From: W11650 sp963545585
GTDB lineage: Bacteria > Bacillota > Clostridia > Lachnospirales > Vallitaleaceae
Direction: 5' to 3'
Assembly: GCA_963545585.1 (NCBI GenBank)
Contig: CAUUKX010000034.1
Location: forward strand, 1-19,514
Length of the DNA stretch: 19,514 nt
A program made the position numbers and the translations under genes. The notes beneath the pieces were generated by a model. It searched no databases and was not told the origin of the DNA. It saw only the letters and a program-made list of their open reading frames with translations. Position 1 is the first letter of the stretch. Each line of letters starts with the position of its first letter. Of the stretch, positions 13,950-19,514 are shown one piece after another.

Positions 13950-16514
13950 TTATTCTTCCACATCCTCGGCCGCATCCTCTAAATCTTCTTCCCAGTCTTC
14001 GGAAATATCGTCAAAATCCTCGTCCGATTCCAGCACTTCTTCACTTTCCTCGATTTCTTCACTGATTTCCTCCAAAGCCCTTAATCTGGCGATGCCGGCA
14101 ATGAAAATCCCCGCATCCAAATCCATCAGCTTGACCCCAGAAGTAATCCGGCTCAGCTCAGAAATATCCGATACATTAATCCGAATGACAATGCCTTCAT
14201 TTGTAATCAAAATCAGCTCATTATCTTCATCAACCGCCTTCATGCCGATCACGCAGCCGGTTTTTTCGGTAATCTTATAAAACTTCAGACCCTTGCCGCC
14301 CCGGTTTTGCAGGGTAAACTCGGCCATATCCGTCCGTTTGCCCAAGCCTTTCTCCGATACGGTTAAAATGTATTTACCCTGCGACAGGAGCTGCATACCG
14401 ATTACTTCATCCTCCGGGTTCAGGCTCATACCACGCACGCCGATCGAGTTCCGGCCGACACTGCGAATATGACTTTCGCTAAAGCGAATACACTGCCCCA
14501 TTTTGGTACCAAGGAAAATCTCCGCCTGACCGTCCGTCAGCTTGACCTCGATTAAATCATCATCCTCCCGCAAATTGATAGCTTGCAGGCCATTGCTGCG
14601 AATATTGGCATATTCATCCAGTGAAGTTTTTTTCAGCATTCCCCTTTTGGTGGCCATCACCAGATAATTATCTTCTTTGTATTCCCGAATCGGCACAACC
14701 GCTGTAATCTTCTCATCCGGCCCCAGCTGCAAAAGATTAACCAAAGCCGTTCCCCGCGCCGTCCGGCTGCTTTCCGGAACCTCATAGGTTTTCAGACGAT
14801 AAACCTTGCCCTTATTGGTAAAGAAAAAGAGATAGCTGTGGGTTGCGGCAATAAAGATATTCTCCACAAAATCTTCTTCGCGGGTCGATACGCCCTTCAT
14901 CCCCTTGCCGCCGCGGTGCTGATTTTTATAAACCGAAATCGGCATCCGTTTAATATAACCCAAATGGGTCATGGTAATTGCGGCCAGTTCATCCTTAATC
15001 AAGTCCTCAAGATTAATTTCGCCCTCGTCATAGGTAATGACTGTCCGGCGGGAATCCTGATATTTTTCCCGAATGACCGTCAGTTCTTCTCGGATTACGC
15101 CCAAAAGCAGCTTTTCATCGGCCAAAATTGCCTTTAATCTGGTAATTAAAGCATGCAGTTCTTCTAATTCTTTGACCAGCTTTTCTCTTTCCAGACCCGT
15201 CAAAGCCCGTAGCCGCATATCCACAATCGCCTGCGCCTGCACTTCGGTAAAGGCAAACTTTTCCATTAAGCCGGTTTTGGCCTCGGCTACGTTTTTCGAG
15301 GCTCGAATCAAGGCGATGACTTCTTCAATTACGTCTACGTCCAGCGCTTTTAATAAGCCCTCTAAAATATGGGCTCTTTCTTCCGCTTTTTTCAGGTCAT
15401 ACTTGGTCCGGCGGGTAACGACGTCTTCCTGATGCGCCAAATAATGCGTCAGCATTTCCTTTAAGTTTAAAATTTTCGGCTCATTATCCACCAGCGCCAG
15501 CATATTAAAACCAAAGGTTTCTTGCATTGAGGTATGCTTATACAGCTTATTTAAAACAATATTGGCGTTGGCGTCGCGCTTTAATTCAATCACAATCCGC
15601 ATACCGCTGCGGCCGGATTCATCGCGCAAATCGGCAATGCCCTCAATCTTTTTTTCTTTGACCAGCTCTGCGATTTTCATAATCAATCTGGCCTTATTGA
15701 CCTGATAGGGGAGCTCAGTTACCAAAATCCGCTGCTTATTGCCGGCATAGGTTTCAATATCAGCTTTGGCCCGAACCAAGATTTTCCCCCGGCCAGTGCG
15801 ATATGCCCTTTTAATTCCAGACTTGCCCAAAATCCGGCCATAAGTCGGAAAATCCGGGCCTTTGACGATTTTTAACAACTCGTCAATCTCCGTATCCTGA
15901 TCCATTACTTTATTATCAATAATTTTTACCACCGCATCAATCACCTCGCCGATATTGTGCGGCGGGATATTGGTCGCCATACCGACGGCAATGCCGTTGA
16001 CGCCATTGACCAAAAGATTGGGGAAACGAGCCGGCAGCACCAGCGGCTGCTGTAAGGATTCGTCAAAGTTCGGCCCGAAATCAACGGTATCCTTATTGAT
16101 ATCAGCCAGCATTTCCATACTGATTTTCGATAAACGGGCTTCGGTATAACGCATGGCCGCCGGACTGTCGCCGTCAACACTGCCGAAGTTGCCGTGGCCG
16201 TCCACCAGCATATAGCGAATGGAAAAATCCTGTGCCATTCTGGCCATCGCATCATAAATCGAGCTGTCGCCATGCGGATGATATTTACCCATGGTATCAC
16301 CGACGATACGGGCGGATTTACGGTAAGGCTTATCGGGCGTAACTCCCAGTTCGGCCATGGAATAAAGGATTCGGCGCTGTACCGGTTTTAAACCGTCCCT
16401 GACATCGGGCAGCGCCCGAGCGGCAATAACACTCATGGCATAATCAATATATGACTTTTTCATTTCCCCCTGCAGGTCAATGGGGATAATCCTGTCAAGA
16501 TTCTTTTCGTCCAT
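13950..16514 (-). CDS. gyrA: DNA gyrase subunit A
   Basis: An 854-residue breakage-reunion subunit. The catalytic tyrosine is Tyr123 in AAMRYTEARL, preceded by Arg122. The quinolone region reads KYHPHGDSSIYDAMARMAQ with Ser84 and Asp88, the susceptible-type residues. The C-terminal beta-pinwheel starts with the GyrA box QHRGGKG (532-538), where the usual second Arg is His; a second, box-like QNRGGKG lies at 736-742. These boxes distinguish it from ParC. The protein ends in a strongly acidic tail of about 40 Glu/Asp-rich residues, a feature that tunes supercoiling in some gyrases. The ribosome site AGGAGG begins within the gyrB TAG stop (TAGGAGGAAACATG), so translation is coupled to gyrB. Confidence 0.98.
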   Translation of the reverse strand: MDEKNLDRIIPIDLQGEMKKSYIDYAMSVIAARALPDVRDGLKPVQRRILYSMAELGVTPDKPYRKSARIVGDTMGKYHPHGDSSIYDAMARMAQDFSIRYMLVDGHGNFGSVDGDSPAAMRYTEARLSKISMEMLADINKDTVDFGPNFDESLQQPLVLPARFPNLLVNGVNGIAVGMATNIPPHNIGEVIDAVVKIIDNKVMDQDTEIDELLKIVKGPDFPTYGRILGKSGIKRAYRTGRGKILVRAKADIETYAGNKQRILVTELPYQVNKARLIMKIAELVKEKKIEGIADLRDESGRSGMRIVIELKRDANANIVLNKLYKHTSMQETFGFNMLALVDNEPKILNLKEMLTHYLAHQEDVVTRRTKYDLKKAEERAHILEGLLKALDVDVIEEVIALIRASKNVAEAKTGLMEKFAFTEVQAQAIVDMRLRALTGLEREKLVKELEELHALITRLKAILADEKLLLGVIREELTVIREKYQDSRRTVITYDEGEINLEDLIKDELAAITMTHLGYIKRMPISVYKNQHRGGKGMKGVSTREEDFVENIFIAATHSYLFFFTNKGKVYRLKTYEVPESSRTARGTALVNLLQLGPDEKITAVVPIREYKEDNYLVMATKRGMLKKTSLDEYANIRSNGLQAINLREDDDLIEVKLTDGQAEIFLGTKMGQCIRFSESHIRSVGRNSIGVRGMSLNPEDEVIGMQLLSQGKYILTVSEKGLGKRTDMAEFTLQNRGGKGLKFYKITEKTGCVIGMKAVDEDNELILITNEGIVIRINVSDISELSRITSGVKLMDLDAGIFIAGIARLRALEEISEEIEESEEVLESDEDFDDISEDWEEDLEDAAEDVEE

Positions 16515-16522
16515 GTTTCCTC

Positions 16523-18439
16523 CTAAATATCCAAATTCGTTACATGCTTGGCATGCGCCTCAATAAACTCACGCCGCGGCTCGACCTTATCGCCCATTAA
16601 GGTTGTAAAAATCTCATCCGCTCCGGCCGCATCCTCTAACTCAACCCTGAGCAAAATCCGCTTTTCCGGATTCATCGTCGTTTCCCACAGCTGGTCGGTA
16701 TCCATTTCACCTAACCCTTTGTAACGCTGAAGTTCGATTCCTTCCCGGCCGATGATTGCCAAATGCTTCTCTAAGGCCTTATCGTCATAAACATATTCCG
16801 ATTTCTTATTTTTCGTTACCCGGTACAGCGGCGGCTGCGCAATATAGACATTGCCGTTTTCAATCAGTTCCGGCATATAGCGGTAAAAGAAAGTCAGCAG
16901 CAAAGTCCGAATATGTGCGCCGTCAACATCGGCGTCGGTCATAATGATAATTTTATGATAGCGCAGCTTTTCCCGGTCAAAGTCCTGACTGATGCCTGCG
17001 CCAAAAGCGGTAATCATTGCCTTGATTTCATTATTGCCCAAGATTTTATCAAGCCTTGCTTTTTCCACATTTAAAATCTTGCCACGCAAAGGCAAAATTG
17101 CCTGCGTTTTTCGGTCTCTGGCCGATTTGGCCGAGCCGCCGGCACTGTCGCCCTCAACGATAAAAATCTCGGATAAGGACGGGTCTTTTTCCGAGCAATC
17201 CGCTAACTTGCCGGGCAGGGAATTAGACTCCATTGCCGTTTTTCTTCTGGCTAAATCTCTGGCCTTTCTGGCCGCTTCTCTGGCTCTGGCTGCCTGAACC
17301 GATTTATTGATAATGATTTTGGCCACACGCGGATTTTCTTCCAAAAAATAAGTCAAATACTCACCGGCCACCGATTCCACCGCCGTCCGGGCTTCACTGT
17401 TGCCCAGCTTTTGCTTGGTCTGGCCTTCAAACTGCGGATTTTCCAGCTTCACGCTGATAACCGCCGTCATGCCCTCACGTAAATCCTCGCCCGTCAGGTT
17501 TTCCTCATTGTCCTTGAGCAGCTTGTTTTTGCGGGCATAATCGTTCATCGTCTTGGTCAAAGCCGAACGGAAACCGCTTAAATGCGTGCCGCCCTCTGGC
17601 GTTGTTATATTATTAACAAAAGTGAAAATATTTTCCACATAGGTGTCATTATGCTGAAAAGCAATCTCAACCGACACATTGTCGCGGACGTCCTCGCAGT
17701 AAAAAATTTCCTCGTACTGCTTTTCTTTATTGCGGTTACGGTAAGCAACAAATTCTTTGATGCCGCCCTTATACTGAAAGTTTTCCGTTTTTTCATGCTC
17801 TGGCCGCAAATCTTCAATACTAATCGACAGCCCCTTGGTTAAAAAGGCCATTTCCTGCAAGCGGTTCCTAAGGGTATCGTATTCAAATACCAACTCTTCA
17901 AAAATCAAAGCATCGGGCTTAAAGTGAACCAAGGTTCCTCTTTCCGTCGTTTCGCCAATCACTGTTAAAGGCGCCTCGGGAATGCCCCTCTCATAGCGCT
18001 GAAAATAAATCTTGCCGTCCTGATAAACCGTCACTTCCAGCCATTGCGACAAAGCGTTGACAACGGAAGCGCCCACGCCGTGCAGTCCGCCCGATACCTT
18101 ATATCCGCCGCCGCCGAACTTGCCGCCGGCATGCAAGATGGTGAAAACCACTTCGACCGCCGATATCCCTTTTTGCTCATGGATACCGGTCGGAATTCCG
18201 TAGCCGTCATCCCTGACCTTAATCGAATTATCCGGCAAAATCTGGGTTAAAATATGACTGCACCTGCCAGCCAGCGCCTCATCAACGGCGTTATCGACAA
18301 TCTCATACACCAAATGATGAAGCCCCCTAGCAGAAGTACTGCCGATATACATACCCGGGCGCTTGCGTACCGCTTCCAAGCCCTCTAAAATCTGTATTTG
18401 TTTTTCTGAATATTCCAAATGATCCTTTTCCTGATCCAT
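16523..18439 (-). CDS. gyrB: DNA gyrase subunit B
   Basis: A 638-residue ATPase/TOPRIM subunit of the short type, without the insertion found in enterobacterial GyrB. The GHKL site shows EIVDNAVDEALAG, the DDGYGIPTG glycine motif and GLHGVGASVVNAL. The transducer follows. The TOPRIM metal site is at EGDSAGGSA (Glu429) and DADVDGAH (Asp502, Asp504, Asp506), with ILPLRGKILNVEKA between. The C-terminus QRYKGLGEMDTDQLWETTM is typical. GTTTGGAGGACAT precedes the ATG. It is first in the gyrB-gyrA unit, behind a leader of about 180 nt. recF, often immediately upstream in Firmicutes, is absent; a terminator and a MITE lie there instead. Confidence 0.98.
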   Translation of the reverse strand: MDQEKDHLEYSEKQIQILEGLEAVRKRPGMYIGSTSARGLHHLVYEIVDNAVDEALAGRCSHILTQILPDNSIKVRDDGYGIPTGIHEQKGISAVEVVFTILHAGGKFGGGGYKVSGGLHGVGASVVNALSQWLEVTVYQDGKIYFQRYERGIPEAPLTVIGETTERGTLVHFKPDALIFEELVFEYDTLRNRLQEMAFLTKGLSISIEDLRPEHEKTENFQYKGGIKEFVAYRNRNKEKQYEEIFYCEDVRDNVSVEIAFQHNDTYVENIFTFVNNITTPEGGTHLSGFRSALTKTMNDYARKNKLLKDNEENLTGEDLREGMTAVISVKLENPQFEGQTKQKLGNSEARTAVESVAGEYLTYFLEENPRVAKIIINKSVQAARAREAARKARDLARRKTAMESNSLPGKLADCSEKDPSLSEIFIVEGDSAGGSAKSARDRKTQAILPLRGKILNVEKARLDKILGNNEIKAMITAFGAGISQDFDREKLRYHKIIIMTDADVDGAHIRTLLLTFFYRYMPELIENGNVYIAQPPLYRVTKNKKSEYVYDDKALEKHLAIIGREGIELQRYKGLGEMDTDQLWETTMNPEKRILLRVELEDAAGADEIFTTLMGDKVEPRREFIEAHAKHVTNLDI

Positions 18440-18495
18440 ATGTCCTCCAAACTGACCGGCACAGCGTTTATCATCAAAACAACTGGCTTTTTAAA

Positions 18496-18576
18496 TCCTG
18501 CCTTCCGAGTTTCCCTTAAAACTCACCGAACTTTTCTTACTTTCTAAGTTTAGCCTAAAAACTTTCCGAACTTTTT
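18496..18576 (-). repeat. Two tandem hairpin repeats in the gyrB leader
   Basis: The minus-strand leader holds two imperfect copies of a 40-41-nt unit that begins AAAAGTTCGG. Copy A (18535-18576) folds as AAGTTT/AAACTT and copy B (18496-18535) as GAGTTT/AAACTC. The A-T to G-C change is matched on both sides of the stem, so the pairing is conserved between copies. The units lie downstream of the mapped promoter and 57 nt before the gyrB start. No known riboswitch is recognised. The remaining leader (18440-18495 and 18577-18620) shows nothing clear. Confidence 0.6.
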
Positions 18577-18624
18577 TAACACAAATAGGAAAGAACAAAC
18601 CTCCCCATCTTTACACTATTCTTT

Positions 18625-18653
18625 ATTATAAGCTTTTTTCAGAAAAAATGCAA
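18625..18653 (-). promoter_or_regulatory. gyrB: Promoter of gyrBA
   Basis: Minus-strand TTGCAT (18648-18653), 17-bp spacer, TATAAT (18625-18630). The poor -35 and AT-rich spacer are consistent with a supercoiling-sensitive promoter, as is usual for gyrase genes, but that is inference. The predicted leader is about 180 nt. Confidence 0.72.
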
Positions 18654-18657
18654 ATAA

Positions 18658-18684
18658 AAAAAAGCTTTAAAATAAAGCTTTTTT
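18658..18684. terminator. Terminator upstream of the gyrB promoter
   Basis: AAAAAAGCTTTA (18658-18669) and TAAAGCTTTTTT (18673-18684) form a 12-bp stem with a 3-base loop and T-runs on both strands. It ends 4 bp from the gyrB -35 and would insulate gyrB from the gene at 18942-19343. Confidence 0.82.
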
Positions 18685-18762
18685 CTCATATTTTTATCAT
18701 TTCTGCCGATTTGTAATGAGAATGTAATATATAAGTGATTTTAAACATTATAAACTTATCAA

Positions 18763-18938
18763 CTCAACTTTCCCATAGTCTTTTTTGGCTCTGTCTCGCT
18801 CAGAGAGCGGGTGCCCCTGGTCGAAACGCTATGCGTTTCTGCCCGGGTGGGCGACCTACCTGATCGAAAGCTTCGCTTTCTGCCCGGGCGGGCAATCTGC
18901 CTAAAAAAGACTGTTCTGACGAACATGGGAAAGTTGAG
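18763..18938. mobile_element. 176-bp MITE-like element with TIRs and 7-bp target duplication
   Basis: The ends are perfect 14-bp terminal inverted repeats, CTCAACTTTCCCAT (18763-18776) and ATGGGAAAGTTGAG (18925-18938), flanked by identical 7-bp direct repeats TTATCAA (18756-18762 and 18939-18945). Inside, a second symmetric block follows: AGTCTTTTTTGGC on the left and GCCTAAAAAAGACT on the right. On the right it is separated from the TIR by a 12-nt self-complementary insert (GTTCTGACGAAC). The core contains two related units of about 42 bp, each a GRTCGA box, a small hairpin (GAAACGC/GCGTTTC or GAAAGC/GCTTTC) and CTGCCCGGG. There is no coding capacity, so it depends on a transposase elsewhere. 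The right target copy includes the stop codon of the adjacent gene. Confidence 0.85.
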
Positions 18939-18941
18939 TTA

Positions 18942-19343
18942 TCAATTTAACGATTCGTCCTTTTTAAATAAGATCCAATCGTCATCTATTTTAATAACTA
19001 CACCGTCCTCTACCCTAATATAGGCTGCATTTTCACAAGGAAAGTTTATTTCACCATTATTTTCAGGATATTTTGTTCCGGTTACAACCGATTTAACATA
19101 AGATACGGAATTAAAATCAATATTCCTTTTATCAAATTTATGTCCTGTTGTATAGTACAAACTTTCATCCAACATTATCGCAGGTTTCATTGTATTAGGG
19201 CGTTGAATTTCCGACTTTTTTGATTTTGAACTTTGCTCATTTTTAGGAATGTCTTTCATAGTATTACAAATCCCATAAATTACCAAAAAAACTATGCCTA
19301 AAATTAGGATAATATATCTGCTTTTTCTATACTTAATAGTCAT
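18942..19343 (-). CDS. Membrane-anchored small extracytoplasmic protein, function unknown
   Basis: 133 residues. A basic N-terminus and one hydrophobic segment (YIILILGIVFLVIYGIC, about 10-26) act as a signal anchor; the sequence before Cys26 is not a good lipobox. A Lys/Ser/Glu linker leads to a beta-rich outer domain beginning KPAIMLDESLYYTTG and ending VVIKIDDDWILFKK. That pattern (Pro-x-x-Met...Leu-Tyr-Tyr-x-Thr-Gly ... x-x-Trp-x-x-Phe) recurs, from memory, in many uncharacterised Clostridia surface proteins and lipoproteins. The Shine-Dalgarno sequence is weak (GGTG), and the upstream 27-codon frame overlaps its start by 11 nt, so coupled translation is possible. The MITE target duplication contains its stop codon, but the protein is not shortened because the duplicated target restores TGA. 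AT-rich. Confidence 0.75.
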   Translation of the reverse strand: MTIKYRKSRYIILILGIVFLVIYGICNTMKDIPKNEQSSKSKKSEIQRPNTMKPAIMLDESLYYTTGHKFDKRNIDFNSVSYVKSVVTGTKYPENNGEINFPCENAAYIRVEDGVVIKIDDDWILFKKDESLN

Positions 19344-19416
19344 AATTAGACACCATTACTCTAATAAACCGATTGAGAAAGTTTCCAAGTATAACCAGCA
19401 TCAGAATATACCACAT
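19333..19416 (-). CDS. Possible 27-residue membrane peptide overlapping the next gene
   Basis: ATG at 19416, stop TAA at 19335-19333. GAGG lies at the ideal 7-nt distance. The peptide MWYILMLVILGNFLNRFI continues RVMVSNYDY: one hydrophobic helix and a short basic/polar tail. It overlaps the start of the 133-residue protein by 11 nt in another frame, which suggests coupling. Only this ribosome site, the composition and the overlap support it, so it could be chance. No clear promoter is visible between it and the window end; the AT-rich stretch 19417-19514 shows nothing else. Confidence 0.4.
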   Translation of the reverse strand: MWYILMLVILGNFLNRFIRVMVSNYDY

Positions 19417-19514
19417 CAGCATACCTCTACTTATTAGCAATGGTTACATACACATAATCATCATAACAAAAAAATATTTTACACAAAATATATTTTACTC
19501 TTATAAATTAAGAA

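Noticed and set aside
13950..18439. Topoisomerase IV (parE/parC) instead of gyrase.
   Set aside because: GyrA-box motifs QHRGGKG and QNRGGKG and a full pinwheel with acidic tail support gyrase; the B subunit also reads as GyrB.

Overview
The window looks like chromosomal DNA of a low-to-mid GC Gram-positive anaerobe, most likely class Clostridia (Firmicutes). The signs are strong AGGAGG-type ribosome binding sites on almost every gene, TATAAT promoters with 17-bp spacers, lipobox lipoproteins, a short-type GyrB, an S-layer-homology protein, a ROK-controlled sugar cluster and a lone BMP lipoprotein. I cannot name the genus. All recognised genes except the TraX-like gene lie on the minus strand, so the genetic order runs from high to low coordinates.

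Layout. (1) 1-4990: a sugar-use cluster read right to left: a ROK-family repressor with its own promoter, a Gfo/Idh/MocA oxidoreductase, a xylose-isomerase-like TIM-barrel isomerase/epimerase, and a sugar ABC-transporter binding lipoprotein that runs off the left edge. (2) 5035-7014: an AT-rich two-gene cassette with its own promoter, an AAA15/ABC-type ATPase followed by a TOPRIM-domain protein. This is the architecture of ATPase-TOPRIM anti-phage systems (PARIS, AbiL, RloAB-like) and is the best candidate for an undescribed or divergent system here. (3) 7082-8423: a lone BMP/PnrA-type lipoprotein. (4) 8423-9364: a repeat-rich scar: a 166-bp tandem array, an orphan RelB/DinJ antitoxin with a clear promoter-operator but no toxin, and a 96-bp duplicated fragment of the same antitoxin that now supplies half of a terminator. 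(5) 9395-12056: divergent genes for a double-zinc-ribbon membrane protein and a TraX-like membrane acyltransferase. (6) 12108-18653: gyrB and gyrA, followed by a secreted CAP-SLH protein and a small four-helix membrane protein. The gyrB leader is long and carries two tandem hairpins. (7) 18658-19416: a terminator, a 176-bp MITE-like element with 14-bp terminal inverted repeats and 7-bp target duplications abutting a stop codon, a small membrane-anchored protein, and an overlapping 27-codon ORF upstream of it.

How the parts relate. gyrB and gyrA form one translationally coupled unit: the gyrA Shine-Dalgarno sequence contains the gyrB stop codon. recF, dnaN and dnaA, which often precede gyrB in Firmicutes, are not seen. 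The sugar genes form a coherent uptake-and-conversion locus, but its substrate cannot be read from sequence. Regions 2, 4 and 7 are accessory and show signs of insertion, duplication and loss. Positions were read by eye and may be off by a base or two. Family names rest on motifs, not database searches.
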